This document shows, piece by piece, positions 1 to 10,885 of a DNA stretch of 64,000 bases. The stretch is from contig NZ_VLIY01000005.1 of assembly GCF_007489285.1 (NCBI RefSeq), positions 134,905 through 198,904 of the forward strand, in the 5' to 3' direction. The notes beneath the pieces are model-generated. The model saw nothing but the letters and a program-made list of their open reading frames with translations, had not been told where the DNA came from and did no database searches. The translations under genes and the position numbers were made by a program. Position 1 is the first letter of the stretch. Every line of letters starts with the position of its first letter. The stretch comes from Skermania sp. ID1734. Lineage in GTDB: Bacteria > Actinomycetota > Actinomycetes > Mycobacteriales > Mycobacteriaceae.

Positions 1-776
1 GGATGCCCTCGGGTGCGGTGACGTATCGGCTGTCGCAGGCAGGCCGTACGCGCGTCAATGCCCATACCTGGGGTGTCGGCGCGGCGGAGTTTCTCGACCA
101 GCTACCGGCAATGCTGTGCCTCGACGAGGACATCACCGATTTCACGCCGACGCACCCGAAAATCGCTGACGCACATCGCCGTTTCCCCGATCTGCGCATG
201 CTGCGAACCGGCCGGGTGCTAGAGGCGCTGGTGCCCGCGATTCTGGAGCAGAAGGTGCACGGCATCGCGGCGCGAGCGTCGTGGCGAGAATTGGTGCGCC
301 GCTTCGGAGATCCGGCACCAGGGCCAGCCCCCGCGGGGATGCGGGTGCCACCCACCGCGGAACAGTGGCGGCGCGTTCCGTCGTGGGTGTTCCACCGCGC
401 CAACGTGGATCCACGCCGCGCCAAGACGATCGTGGCTGCCGCCGCGGTGGCGGATCGGCTAGAGGAGGTGGCCGTCGGAACCGATGCCGAGCGGCTACTC
501 CGGACGATTCCCGGGGTGGGCGTGTGGACCGCCGCGGAGGTGGCGCAACGGGCATTGGGCAGCTCGGATGCGTTGTCAGTCGGGGATTTTCACCTGGCCG
601 CGATGATGGGCTGGACGCTCGTCGGGAGTCCGTTCGACGACGCGGCGATGGTGGAGTATCTGGAACCGCTCCGGCCGCATCGGTACCGGGCGGTGCGATT
701 GTTGGAGGTCAGCGGGCACGCGGTCAAGCCGCGCTTCGGCCCCCGCACCGCCGTCACCGACCACCGCGGGCATTAA
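1..776 (+). CDS. DNA-3-methyladenine glycosylase 2 family protein (5' truncated)
   Basis: Base-excision-repair glycosylase of the HhH-GPD superfamily (AlkA type), which removes alkylated purines. The visible 257 residues contain the helix-hairpin-helix IPGVGVWTA at about 167-175, followed by SVGDFHL, whose Asp is the catalytic residue conserved in the family. The frame is open at the left edge and family members usually carry 30-50 more N-terminal residues, so the ATG at position 3 is probably internal and the gene starts outside the window. The following 290 bases contain no gene. The family call is secure; the substrate cannot be read from the sequence. Confidence 0.8.
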   Translation, partial: MPSGAVTYRLSQAGRTRVNAHTWGVGAAEFLDQLPAMLCLDEDITDFTPTHPKIADAHRRFPDLRMLRTGRVLEALVPAILEQKVHGIAARASWRELVRRFGDPAPGPAPAGMRVPPTAEQWRRVPSWVFHRANVDPRRAKTIVAAAAVADRLEEVAVGTDAERLLRTIPGVGVWTAAEVAQRALGSSDALSVGDFHLAAMMGWTLVGSPFDDAAMVEYLEPLRPHRYRAVRLLEVSGHAVKPRFGPRTAVTDHRGH

Positions 777-1067
777 ACGGAAATCTTGCTATACACACGT
801 GCATACACACCTTCTGACCGTCGTTTGCGTCCGAGGTTGTACACATCATGTACACACCTCGCGGCGGGTGTGTGGGGCTGCGCTTGTACACACTGATGTA
901 CACACCTCGCGGCGGGTGTGTGGGTCCTGCCGCTGTATGCAGCTGTGGGCAGGGTCGACGGGTGTGGATTCGCGTCAAGAAACTATTCAGAAACCGCCAA
1001 TGACCGGCGCGGACTCTTAACGCATCGGATCAACCGATCCGGGCCAAACCTCAAGGAGTCCCACGCC
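777..1067. other. Intergenic region with TGTACA dyads and a 29-bp direct repeat
   Basis: No convincing gene. Two TGTACA hexamer pairs occur: 838-843/849-854 (5-base spacer) and 885-890/897-902 (6-base spacer). Each pair runs into one copy of a 29-bp direct repeat (848-876 and 896-924). The arrangement resembles an operator region for the downstream DUF732 gene, but no regulator can be named. Confidence 0.55.
848..924. repeat. Two identical 29-bp direct repeats, 48-bp period
   Basis: Copies at 848-876 and 896-924 are identical. Each contains an internal dyad, ACACACC and GGTGTGT around a GC-rich centre, so each copy could form a small hairpin or bind a dimeric regulator. The 19-base gap contains the left half of the second TGTACA pair. 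With only two copies this is not a CRISPR array. Confidence 0.8.
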
Positions 1068-1445
1068 ATGACCGCTCACCGCTTCGCCACCGTCGTCCGC
1101 GCCTCCGTCCTTTCCGCCGCGATCGGCGCCTCGATCTTTGCCGCAGCTGGTATGGCCAACGCCGACCCGACGTACAACACCGACCAGAATGTCAGCGCCG
1201 ACCAGACGGACCAGGCGTTCGTTGCGGACCTGCAGGAACACGGCATTCAGATCACCGACACCCAAGCGACCGCGCACAACATCAATCTGATGTGCCAGGA
1301 GCTCGGTCAGGGCACGTCCGCCGTCAGCATCGTGGAACAGTTCAACGAGGCCAACCCGGGCCTCACCACCGACCAGGCGGCGTACTTCGTTGTCGCGGCG
1401 GTGCACACGTACTGCCCGGAGAATGCCTCGGCATTGCAGAGCTGA
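1068..1445 (+). CDS. Secreted DUF732 protein
   Basis: Small exported protein of 125 residues with a typical mycobacterial DUF732 layout. Residues 1-33 form a Sec signal peptide with a hydrophobic run around SVLSAAIGASIFAAAG and a likely cleavage after ANA. The mature part is an all-helical domain with one conserved Cys pair (NLMCQEL and HTYCPEN), expected to form a disulphide outside the cytoplasm. The ATG at 1068 has an AAGGAG ribosome site (within CTCAAGGAGTCCC) about 9 bases upstream; the longer reading frame has no such site. Proteins of this family are abundant in mycobacteria and lack a firm function. The gene converges with mak across a strong hairpin. Confidence 0.85.
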   Translation: MTAHRFATVVRASVLSAAIGASIFAAAGMANADPTYNTDQNVSADQTDQAFVADLQEHGIQITDTQATAHNINLMCQELGQGTSAVSIVEQFNEANPGLTTDQAAYFVVAAVHTYCPENASALQS

Positions 1446-1458
1446 CGCCGTAATCCGC

Positions 1459-1504
1459 CCCGTGCGTGAAATTCCACCGCCCGCGGTGGAATTTCACGCA
1501 CGGG
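1459..1504. terminator. Perfect 22-bp-arm palindrome between convergent genes
   Basis: The arms 1459-1480 and 1483-1504 are exact reverse complements separated by CC. It lies between the stop of the DUF732 gene and the stop of mak, where it could end transcription from both sides. No U-run follows on either strand. A related element occurs at 33810-33849, between divergent genes. Confidence 0.7.
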
Positions 1505-1510
1505 CGATGC

Positions 1511-2877
1511 CTATTCGACCACCAACCGTGCGATCGCGCGCACCGGCAACGTGAGCCAGTCCGGTCGGTGCCGCGCCTCGTAGACGGCCTCGTAGATCGC
1601 CTTGTCCAACTCGTAGGCCCGCAGCAAGGCGGACTGGTCCCGCGGATCGCTTCCGGTGACCGACGTGTAGCCGTCGCAGAACGCGGACGCGTTTCGGTGC
1701 GCCCACTCGGCGGCACGGAACGCCCGCTGCGACGTGTTCGTCTTCGCTGACTCGCCAAGCAGGTGGTGGCCGGCGTAGTCGAACGAGCGCAGCATGCCAG
1801 CGACATCGCGCAGCGGGCTGTCCGGCGTGCGCCGCTGCGCGACCGTCTTCAACGGCTCGCCCTCGAAGTCGATGAGCAGCCACCGCCACGGCGTGCGGAG
1901 CACCTGACCGAGGTGGAGGTCGCCGTGGATCCGTTGGACCACCGTGGGACCGGAATCGGCGGCAGCCTCGAACACGCGCAGTACGGCGTCGCGCTGCTCG
2001 GCAACGCCGTCGATCATTTTCGCGGCGGCGTCGAGGCGCTCCCGCATGCCGGGCAGCGGCCCGTCCCCGGCTGGGCGCACGCTGGTGCCGAAGTAGTCCG
2101 CTAACTCGGCGTGCACGTGCGCGACGGCGACCCCGAGACGCTCAGCCTCACCGGCGAAGTCGCTGCCGAGCTCATCGGCGTGCAAATCGGCCTCGGCAAA
2201 CAGGTCACGCACGCTGATCAGCGCCATGTTCCAGCCGTCGGCGGAATTGGCGATGTACTCCTGCGCCATCGCCAACGTCGTCGGTTCGCCGGACACATCG
2301 GCTTCCACCCAGCCGAGCAACGGTGCGACGTTTTCACTGCCCACCTCGCTGAGTGCGCGGTGAATCTCCACGTCGGGATTGATCCCCGGATCGGGCTTGC
2401 GAAACATCTTGAGCAGCAGGGATTCATCGAAAACGACAGAGGTGTTCGACTGTTCGCCGCCGAGCGGCCGGCCCGGTCCCGGCTTGATCGCGTCGCCTTC
2501 GAGTGTCCGGAAGCGAAGCGGGCCAATGGTTTCGGAGCTGGCCAGCGCCCTTGCATACCTCGCACAGACATGCGGGTCGTGCAAACCGTCGTAGGCAAAC
2601 GCGCGCTCGGCAACCGCTGGCAGTGCCCAGGGCAGCAGCGATTCGGCCGGCTGCGCGCGGTAGCCCAGCGGGATCTGATATTGCTGGTCGGCGCCGACGT
2701 CGAACGACACGGTCACCAACAGATGCTCGGCAACTAGTCGCTCGGACTCGAGCACCGGTACCCGCAGCGGAATATCGACCCCGGTGATAGCGCGTTCCCG
2801 GGCCGAGAACCAGCGCTGTTCGGGAAGCCACTCGCGCAGCTGGTCGCTGAGTTCGGAGGAGGTCGGCAACACGAGCG

Positions 2878-2881
<4 letters not shown>
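1511..2881 (-). CDS. mak: Maltokinase
   Basis: ATP-dependent maltokinase, making maltose-1-phosphate from the maltose that TreS produces; the product feeds GlgE-dependent alpha-glucan synthesis. The 456 residues match the mycobacterial Mak/Pep2 length and layout: an N-terminal Mak cap ([18 protein letters not shown] at 10-27) and a kinase-like C-terminal lobe with [11 protein letters not shown], holding the catalytic Asp, and LIDFEGEPL, the metal-binding loop. The start overlaps the treS stop by 4 bases (2878-2881), so the two are translationally coupled. The 3' end abuts the palindrome at 1459-1504. Confidence 0.92.
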
Positions 2882-4812
<1,931 letters not shown>

Positions 4813-4840
4813 TATCCCGTTCTGGCTCGTTCGCCCACAG

Positions 4841-4920
4841 CCTCGAGGTCACCCGCCAGTTGTCGTCCGACTGCAGTCGATCGACTGCAGTGCGTTGACA
4901 ATGTGCGGGTGACCTCGAGG
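4841..4920. promoter_or_regulatory. 80-bp near-perfect palindrome upstream of treS
   Basis: The outer arms 4841-4856 and 4905-4920 are exact 16-base reverse complements (CCTCGAGGTCACCCGC). The centre 4870-4891 is itself a perfect 22-base palindrome containing two CTGCAG sites, and TTGTC/GACAA pair in between. It lies in the 119-bp gap between the 3' end of the DHA2 transporter gene and the treS start. It could be a terminator, an attenuator or an operator; the double symmetry suggests protein binding or cruciform formation. Confidence 0.8.
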
Positions 4921-4931
4921 GGCAGGTGAGG

Positions 4932-6491
4932 TCAGTGCACGGCGATGGCCGGCATCTCACCCTCGGGCGCGGTTTCTGCCGGCCGCTTCCGCGGCAGGAA
5001 GAAGGCCGGAATGATCGTCAGGGCGATCAGCACGACCGCCACGATGAACGTGTGGCCGAACGCGCTGCCCGCCTGCGCGAATCCGGTGTCGAGCGCGCCG
5101 GGCGGGAGCTTTCCGGCAATGCTCGGATCGTTGCGCGACGCGATGGCCGGACCAGCGAAGTCGTGGCTCTTGATCAGGTTGGTCAGAATCACCGACATCG
5201 TGGCGGTACCGATGGAGCCGCCGGTCTGGTTGATGATGTTCATCAGCGTCGATCCGCGCGCCACCTCCTGATGAGTCAGCGTCTGCAGCGCTGCGGTCAT
5301 GATCGGCATCATCGTGGCGCCCATGCCGAGGCCCATGACGAAGAGCGCGCCGAGCAGCACCGCGTAGGACGTATCCGCGCCGACCTGGGTGAACACCGCC
5401 ATGCCGATGCCGATGAGCGTGATGCCGAACAGCACGATCTTTCCAGGGCCGATCTTGTCGACCAGCTTGCCGGCGACCGGCATGGTCAGCATGGCGCCGA
5501 GACCCTGCGGGGCGACCATCAGTCCGGCGTGCAGTGTGCTCTGTCCGCGCACCTGCAGGAAGTAGCTGGGTATCAGCAGCCCGGCACCGAAGAACGCAAT
5601 CGCGAACAGCGTCATGGTGATGACCGCGACCGTGAGGTTGCGGTTGCGGAACAGGTGCAGGTCGATGAGCGGATGGACGGTGCGCAGCGCGTGGAAGACG
5701 AACGACACCATGAGCACCAGGCCGATCGCGGCCGGAACCAAGACCCGGGCCGAGGCGATCGTGCCCATTTCCGGAATCGAGGAGACGCCGAACAGGAACA
5801 GCGCCAAGCCGGGCGACAGCAGCAGCATGCCCAGGAAGTCGAACGATTCCGACGGCGACGGGTCATCGCTGGGCAGGAGCGTGATCGCGGCGATAAGCGC
5901 GACGATGCCGATCGGAACGTTGATGAGGAAGATCCAGTGCCAACTCGCGGACTCGATCAACCAGCCGCCGAGGATCGGGCCGCTGATCGGGCCGAGCAGC
6001 ATGGGCACCCCGAGGACGGCCATGACGCGGCCGACTCGCTGCGGACCTGCAGCGTGGGTCATGATCGTCATGCCCAGCGGCATGAGCATGCCGCCGCCGA
6101 GGCCCTGGATGACGCGGAAGCCGATCAATGACTCGATGTCCCAGGCCGTACTGCACAGCACCGACCCGAGCACGAACAACACCAGCGCCAGAATGTAGAG
6201 CCGCTTGGTGCCGAACCGGTCTGCCGCCCACCCGGTCAGCGGGATCACTGTTGCCAGCGCGAGGGTGTAGCCGGTCATCGCCCAGGCGGCGATCGCGTAT
6301 GTGGTGTGGAATTCCGATTGGAAGGTCGGGATCGCGACACTGACGACCGTCATGTCGAGAATCGACATGATCGCGCCCAGCACGACGACGCCGGCGATCT
6401 TGAACACCGCGGCGTCGAGCTTGTCGTCCGGCCCGACCGAACCGTCGGACGTCAGCTCGCCCTCTTCGCGGGTATGTGGAGGAGTAGTCAC
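4932..6491 (-). CDS. DHA2-family MFS drug exporter (EmrB/QacA type)
   Basis: Proton-driven efflux transporter of the inner membrane with 14 predicted transmembrane segments in 519 residues. It shows the DHA2 hallmarks: SILDMTVVSVAIP in TM1, GWAADRFGTKRLY (motif A loop) near residue 110, and GPISGPILGGWL (motif C, typical of exporters) near residue 170. The N-terminal 30 residues are acidic and cytoplasmic. Start GTG at 6491. The substrate is unknown. It is transcribed toward treS but separated from it by the palindrome at 4841-4920. Confidence 0.88.
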   Translation of the reverse strand: MTTPPHTREEGELTSDGSVGPDDKLDAAVFKIAGVVVLGAIMSILDMTVVSVAIPTFQSEFHTTYAIAAWAMTGYTLALATVIPLTGWAADRFGTKRLYILALVLFVLGSVLCSTAWDIESLIGFRVIQGLGGGMLMPLGMTIMTHAAGPQRVGRVMAVLGVPMLLGPISGPILGGWLIESASWHWIFLINVPIGIVALIAAITLLPSDDPSPSESFDFLGMLLLSPGLALFLFGVSSIPEMGTIASARVLVPAAIGLVLMVSFVFHALRTVHPLIDLHLFRNRNLTVAVITMTLFAIAFFGAGLLIPSYFLQVRGQSTLHAGLMVAPQGLGAMLTMPVAGKLVDKIGPGKIVLFGITLIGIGMAVFTQVGADTSYAVLLGALFVMGLGMGATMMPIMTAALQTLTHQEVARGSTLMNIINQTGGSIGTATMSVILTNLIKSHDFAGPAIASRNDPSIAGKLPPGALDTGFAQAGSAFGHTFIVAVVLIALTIIPAFFLPRKRPAETAPEGEMPAIAVH

Positions 6492-6725
6492 CGCTTAAGC
6501 GTGGCAGGTTATGGCGCGACACGCCAACGGAATTTTGCCCCGAACGCCAGGTTCGGGCCGCGGAGCGCTTCGCGGAGCACCGGCGGCGGCCGGCGGGGGA
6601 TGATCCGGACTTTTCGGCCGATTAGGGCTAGCTTTTATAGCAGAAGCATTCAATAATATCCATATCGACACACGTCGATGATCCAATCGTGATTAACGCT
6701 TCGGGAATCGGGGTAGACCGAAGAA
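6492..6725. other. Divergent intergenic region
   Basis: Lies between the DHA2 transporter gene (-) and a small membrane-protein gene (+). The right half (about 6620-6670) is clearly AT-richer than its surroundings and is the likely promoter zone. No specific operator was recognised. Confidence 0.4.
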
Positions 6726-6926
6726 ATGGATCGCGCGGTTAAGCACCAGCCACCCAAGTGGGGCTTTGTGCTGTTGGGCGGCGACTGGGTCGAGTGGCTC
6801 ATCGTGGGTTTGCTGACGATGGTGGCCACGCTGGGCGTCGGATTGCTCACCGCATCCGTAGTCGGCGCACTTTTCGCGGGCGTCCTGATTTTTCTCGTGT
6901 CAGCGACGGTGGTTGCTGTCCTGTGA
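6726..6926 (+). CDS. Small two-helix membrane protein
   Basis: A 66-residue product with a short basic N-terminus (residues 1-12) followed by a hydrophobic stretch at about 23-66 long enough for two membrane helices with a Gly/Ala-rich turn. It has no recognised family. Codon use is GC3-rich and the ATG follows GAAGAA, a weak ribosome site, so it is probably expressed. It converges on sdhB with 30 bases between the stops, so it is not part of the sdh operon. It may be a lineage-specific inner-membrane peptide. Confidence 0.5.
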   Translation: MDRAVKHQPPKWGFVLLGGDWVEWLIVGLLTMVATLGVGLLTASVVGALFAGVLIFLVSATVVAVL

Positions 6927-6956
6927 TTGGCGCGTGATTGCGCGCGCCTCAGCAGC

Positions 6957-7703
6957 TCAGCGGCGAAACAGCTTGTTGCCCAGCCACACCAGCGGGTCGT
7001 AGCGGCGGTCGACCACCCGTTCCTTCATGGGGATCAACGCGTTGTCGGTGATCTTGATGTTCTCCGGGCACACCTCGGTGCAGCACTTGGTGATATTGCA
7101 GAAGCCCAGTCCGTGTTCTTCCTGAGCGGCGTCGCGCCGATCGGCCACGTCCAGCGGATGCATCTCCAACTCAGCGATGCGCATGAGGTAGCGCGGCCCG
7201 GCGAAGGCCTGCTTGTTGTCTTCGTGGTCACGCACCACGTGGCAGGTGTTCTGGCACAGGAAGCATTCGATGCACTTGCGGAACTCTTGGGAGCGGTTCA
7301 CGTCCTCCTGCTGCATCCGGTACTCACCGGGCTTCAGGTCCGGCGGCGGTGTGAAGGACTGGATCTCGCGGGCCTTGGTGTAGTTGAAGCTGACGTCGGT
7401 GACGAGGTCCCGGATCACCGGGAATGTGCGCAGCGGCGTCACGGTAATGACCTCGTCCTCCGCGAACGTCGACATGCGGGTCATGCACATCAGCCGAGGA
7501 CGACCATTTACCTCCGCCGAGCAGGATCCACACTTGCCGGCCTTGCAATTCCACCGCACAGCCAGGTCGGGCGCTTGCGTCGCCTGCAGGCGGTGGATGA
7601 TGTCGAGCACTACCTCGCCGTCCATTGCCTCGACGGTGTAGTCCTGCAGTCCGCCACCGTCGATGTCGCCGCGCCAGACGCGAAACTTGGCGTCGTAACC
7701 CAT
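6957..7703 (-). CDS. sdhB: Succinate dehydrogenase/fumarate reductase iron-sulfur subunit
   Basis: Electron-transfer subunit of the Sdh1-type complex, passing electrons from the FAD of SdhA toward the membrane subunit. The 248 residues carry an N-terminal [2Fe-2S] ferredoxin set (Cys53, Cys58, Cys61, Cys73) and a C-terminal dicluster set starting with CIECFLCQNTC (144-154) and continuing with CNITKCCTEVCP (202-213). It is separated from sdhA by 3 bases and clearly co-transcribed. The order matches M. tuberculosis Rv0247c. Confidence 0.93.
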   Translation of the reverse strand: MGYDAKFRVWRGDIDGGGLQDYTVEAMDGEVVLDIIHRLQATQAPDLAVRWNCKAGKCGSCSAEVNGRPRLMCMTRMSTFAEDEVITVTPLRTFPVIRDLVTDVSFNYTKAREIQSFTPPPDLKPGEYRMQQEDVNRSQEFRKCIECFLCQNTCHVVRDHEDNKQAFAGPRYLMRIAELEMHPLDVADRRDAAQEEHGLGFCNITKCCTEVCPENIKITDNALIPMKERVVDRRYDPLVWLGNKLFRR

Positions 7704-7706
7704 GGT

Positions 7707-9623
7707 CTACGCCTTCCTGCCGGGATGGTCCGCGAGTTCTCGGTCGGTGTAGTACTTTTCCAGCTCGCCGATCTCGAAGGTCTCCAGCAGATCCGGCCGC
7801 ATGGGGACCTGCTCCTCTTCGGTGACCCGCACGGTCGGCACCAACTCGTCATCGCCGCCGTCGACCGAGCACACCAGCAGCTTGTGCCGCCATTCGGCTT
7901 CCATGGACGGGTAGTCGTCGCGGGTGTGGCCGCCGCGGCTTTCGGTGCGCATCAGCGCGGCCATCGCCACGCATTCGCTGACCAGCAGCATGTTGCGCAG
8001 GTCGAGCGCGAGGTGCCAGCCGGGGTTGAACTGGCGGTGACCCTCGACGGTGACGTGCTTCATCCGCTCGCGCAACTCGGCGAGCTTTTCCAGGGCCTGC
8101 TCCATCTCGTCGTGCTTGCGGATGATGCCGACCAGCTCGTTCATCGTGTCCTGCAGGTCCATGTGCAGGGTGTACGGGTTCTCGGCCGCGCCGTCGGACG
8201 GCGGGTTGAACGGCGCCAACGCTTTTCGTGCCGCAGCGTCGATCGCCGACTGCTCGACCCGCGGCCGGTTCTGCAGGTCCGCGACGTACTCAGCGGCGCC
8301 GAGCCCGGCGCGGCGCCCGAACACCAACAGGTCCGAGAGTGAATTGCCGCCGAGGCGGTTGGAGCCGTGCATGCCGCCCGAGCACTCGCCGGCGGCGAAC
8401 AGGCCCGGCACCTTCGCCGCGCCGGTGTCCGGGTCCACCTCGATGCCGCCCATCACGTAGTGACAGGTGGGGCCGACCTCCATCGGCTCCTTGGTGATGT
8501 CGACGTCCGCGAGCTCCTTGAACTGGTGTTGCATCGACGGCAGGCGTCGGAGAATCTCGTCGGCAGGCATCCGGGAGGCGATGTCGAGGTACACCCCGCC
8601 GTGCGGTGAGCCGCGCCCCTCCTTGACCTCGGAGTTGATCGCCCGGGCCACCTCGTCACGCGGTAGCAGGTCGGGCGTGCGTCGGGCCGAGTCGTTGTCC
8701 TTGAGCCATTGGTCGGCTTCCTCTTCCGACTCCGCGTACTGGCCTTTGAAGACCGGCGGGATGTAGTCGAACATGAACCGCTTGCCCTCGGAGTTCTTCA
8801 GCACGCCGCCGTCGCCGCGGACGCCCTCGGTGACGAGGATGCCCTTCACGCTCGGCGGCCAGACCATGCCGGTCGGGTGGAACTGGACGAACTCCATATT
8901 GATCAGCGTCGCGCCGGCCCGCAGCGCCAGCGCATGTCCGTCGCCGGTGTACTCCCACGAATTGGAGGTCACCTTGAAGGACTTGCCGATGCCGCCGGTC
9001 GCCAGCACGATCGCCGGCGCCTCGAACAACACGAAGCGTCCGGTCTCGCGGTAGTAGCCGAACGCGCCGGCGATGCGGTCACCGTCTTTGATCAGTTCGG
9101 TGATGGTGCACTCGGCGAACACCCGGATGCGGGACTCGTAGTCGCCGGTCGCGGCAAAGTCTTCCTGCTGCAGCGAGACGATCTTCTGCTGCATTGTGCG
9201 GATGAGTTCCAGCCCGGTGCGGTCACCGACGTGCGCGAGTCGCGGGTAGGTATGGCCACCGAAGTTGCGCTGGCTAATCCGGCCGTCCTTAGTGCGGTCG
9301 AACAAGGCGCCGTAGGTCTCGAGCTCCCACACCCGGTCGGGCGCTTCCTTGGCATGCAGCTCGGCCATGCGCCAGTTGTTGAGGAACTTGCCGCCGCGCA
9401 TCGTGTCGCCGAAGTGCGTCTGCCAGTTGTCCTTCGAGTTCACGTTGCCCATCGACGCGGCGCAACCGCCCTCGGCCATCACCGTATGGGCCTTGCCGAA
9501 CAGCGATTTGCACACGACCGCCACCGAGAAGCCGCGCTCGCGGGCCTCGATGACGGCGCGCAGCCCCGCGCCGCCCGCACCGACGACCACGACGTCGAAG
9601 GAATGCCGTTCTACTTCCGTCAT
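7707..9623 (-). CDS. sdhA: Succinate dehydrogenase/fumarate reductase flavoprotein subunit
   Basis: Catalytic subunit that oxidises succinate to fumarate with covalently bound FAD. Visible features are the dinucleotide-binding GAGGAGLRA near residue 16, the His of AHTVMAEGGCA that takes the covalent FAD, and the active-site region with GVRGDGG and HPTGM. At 638 residues it matches the mycobacterial Sdh1 flavoprotein (Rv0248c-like). The ATG at 9623 follows the membrane-subunit stop by 50 bases, within one operon. Confidence 0.94.
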   Translation of the reverse strand: MTEVERHSFDVVVVGAGGAGLRAVIEARERGFSVAVVCKSLFGKAHTVMAEGGCAASMGNVNSKDNWQTHFGDTMRGGKFLNNWRMAELHAKEAPDRVWELETYGALFDRTKDGRISQRNFGGHTYPRLAHVGDRTGLELIRTMQQKIVSLQQEDFAATGDYESRIRVFAECTITELIKDGDRIAGAFGYYRETGRFVLFEAPAIVLATGGIGKSFKVTSNSWEYTGDGHALALRAGATLINMEFVQFHPTGMVWPPSVKGILVTEGVRGDGGVLKNSEGKRFMFDYIPPVFKGQYAESEEEADQWLKDNDSARRTPDLLPRDEVARAINSEVKEGRGSPHGGVYLDIASRMPADEILRRLPSMQHQFKELADVDITKEPMEVGPTCHYVMGGIEVDPDTGAAKVPGLFAAGECSGGMHGSNRLGGNSLSDLLVFGRRAGLGAAEYVADLQNRPRVEQSAIDAAARKALAPFNPPSDGAAENPYTLHMDLQDTMNELVGIIRKHDEMEQALEKLAELRERMKHVTVEGHRQFNPGWHLALDLRNMLLVSECVAMAALMRTESRGGHTRDDYPSMEAEWRHKLLVCSVDGGDDELVPTVRVTEEEQVPMRPDLLETFEIGELEKYYTDRELADHPGRKA

Positions 9624-9673
9624 TGACTACCTAGCTCCCAACGTAGGAGGTTGCTTCACGTGCGCTTCGGGTT

Positions 9674-10501
9674 TTAACCGACGATGCGCGGGTCGGCGAT
9701 GGTTCCGCTGGCCACCAGCATCACGTAGAAATCCGCGATCATCAGGGTGGCCAAGGTGGTCCACGCCAACTGCATGTGCCGGGTGTTCAGCTTGGAGATC
9801 TGCGTCCACGCCCAGTAGCGGATCGGATGCTTGGAGAAGTGCTTCAGGCGCCCGCCGGTGATGTGCCGGCAGGAATGGCAGGAGATGGTGTACGCCCACA
9901 GCAGAATCACGTTGATCCACAGGATGATGTTGCCCAGCCCGAACCCGAAACCGCCGCCCGGCGACTGCATCGCCACCACCGCGTCGTAGGTGTTGATCCC
10001 AGAAATGATCACCGCGATATAGAAGAAGTAGCGGTGCACGTTCTGGATGATCAACGGCAACCGCGTCTCGCCGCTGTAGGTCCGGTGTGGCTCGGCCACC
10101 GCGCACGCGGGCGGGGACAGCCACACCGACCGGTAGTAGGCCTTGCGGTAGTAGTAGCAGGTCAGCCGGAACAGCAGCAGGAACGGCAGCGAGATGACCG
10201 CCAACGGAATCCACATCGGCAGATCCGGGAACGGCGTGCCGAGGTGGGTCGAACCCTCGACACACGAGGTGCTCAGGCACGGCGAATAGAACGGCGACAG
10301 GTAGTGATAGTCGGAGACGTAATACGCCGATCGGATGAATACCCGTGTCGTCGCGTAGACAACAAAAATCGCCAGTCCAACAGTGGTGGCCAGTGGTGGC
10401 ACCCACCACCTGTCGGTTCGCAGGGTGCGGACGGCGAGCTTGGCTCGAGTGGGCGCGAAGACGCCTGTTCCGCTTGGCTTTACGGTGGCCGGGGCGCTCA
10501 C
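9674..10501 (-). CDS. sdhC: Succinate dehydrogenase membrane anchor (Rv0249c-like)
   Basis: Integral-membrane subunit that anchors SdhAB and passes electrons to menaquinone. It has 275 residues with about five hydrophobic segments, including PPLATTVGLAIFVVYATTRV near the N-terminus and later segments rich in His (NVHRYFFYIAV, ISCHSCRHITG) that are candidate haem or quinone ligands. The GTG at 10501 overlaps the preceding stop in a GTGA, which fixes the start; a longer frame continues upstream but lies over the neighbouring gene. Confidence 0.87.
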   Translation of the reverse strand: MSAPATVKPSGTGVFAPTRAKLAVRTLRTDRWWVPPLATTVGLAIFVVYATTRVFIRSAYYVSDYHYLSPFYSPCLSTSCVEGSTHLGTPFPDLPMWIPLAVISLPFLLLFRLTCYYYRKAYYRSVWLSPPACAVAEPHRTYSGETRLPLIIQNVHRYFFYIAVIISGINTYDAVVAMQSPGGGFGFGLGNIILWINVILLWAYTISCHSCRHITGGRLKHFSKHPIRYWAWTQISKLNTRHMQLAWTTLATLMIADFYVMLVASGTIADPRIVG

Positions 10502-10788
10502 TTCGTCCGCTCGCGCGAGTGGAAGCCGAGGCCCTCGTCTTGGGCGCCCATCCACGCGGATTCATCGGACCGGCTGTCCGGCACGTAGATCACGTCGCGG
10601 GCCTGGCGCGGCACCTGCGGGGGTGGGGACTCGGCCAACTCGCTGGCGTCGATGTCGAGGCGTTCGACGTCGTTCTCCAAGCGGCGAATCGCACTCGCAT
10701 CGCCATACGCGGCCCGCAAGTTATTCACGGACTGGCGAAGCGCTGCGATGGTCTGGCGTAGTTCGTTGATTTCGGTGGTTGACATCAA
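10498..10788 (-). CDS. Small sdh-operon protein (Rv0250c-like)
   Basis: First gene of the sdh operon, encoding 96 mostly hydrophilic residues. The N-terminal half is strongly helical and probably coiled-coil (LRQTIAALRQSVNNLRAAYG), and the C-terminal half is a polar tail. An Rv0250c-type protein precedes the Sdh1 subunits in M. tuberculosis; its role is not established. Translation starts MMST, so either of two adjacent ATGs could be used. Its stop overlaps the start of the membrane subunit. Confidence 0.8.
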   Translation of the reverse strand: MMSTTEINELRQTIAALRQSVNNLRAAYGDASAIRRLENDVERLDIDASELAESPPPQVPRQARDVIYVPDSRSDESAWMGAQDEGLGFHSRERTK

Positions 10789-10885
10789 ATACCTCCGACC
10801 AGAACTTCTCTGTGATCATCGCCACACTACGTGAAGTTCGCGAAGCCGCACAGGTTCTTCGCCTGTCGAAACGTCGGAAGGGTGG

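Noticed and set aside
848-924. Two 29-bp repeats as a CRISPR array
   Set aside because: Only two copies, a 19-base spacer, no cas genes, and the repeats are nested with TGTACA dyads.
1459-1504. Classical rho-independent terminator
   Set aside because: No U-tract on either side and a related element lies between divergent genes; termination remains possible but is not the only explanation.
4926-6131. Long open frame on the + strand opposite the DHA2 transporter
   Set aside because: Charged low-complexity product typical of antisense frames in GC-rich genes; the transporter on the other strand has complete family motifs.
6927-8342. 471-codon frame on the + strand opposite sdhB/sdhA
   Set aside because: Antisense shadow of two strongly conserved genes; no domain or ribosome site.
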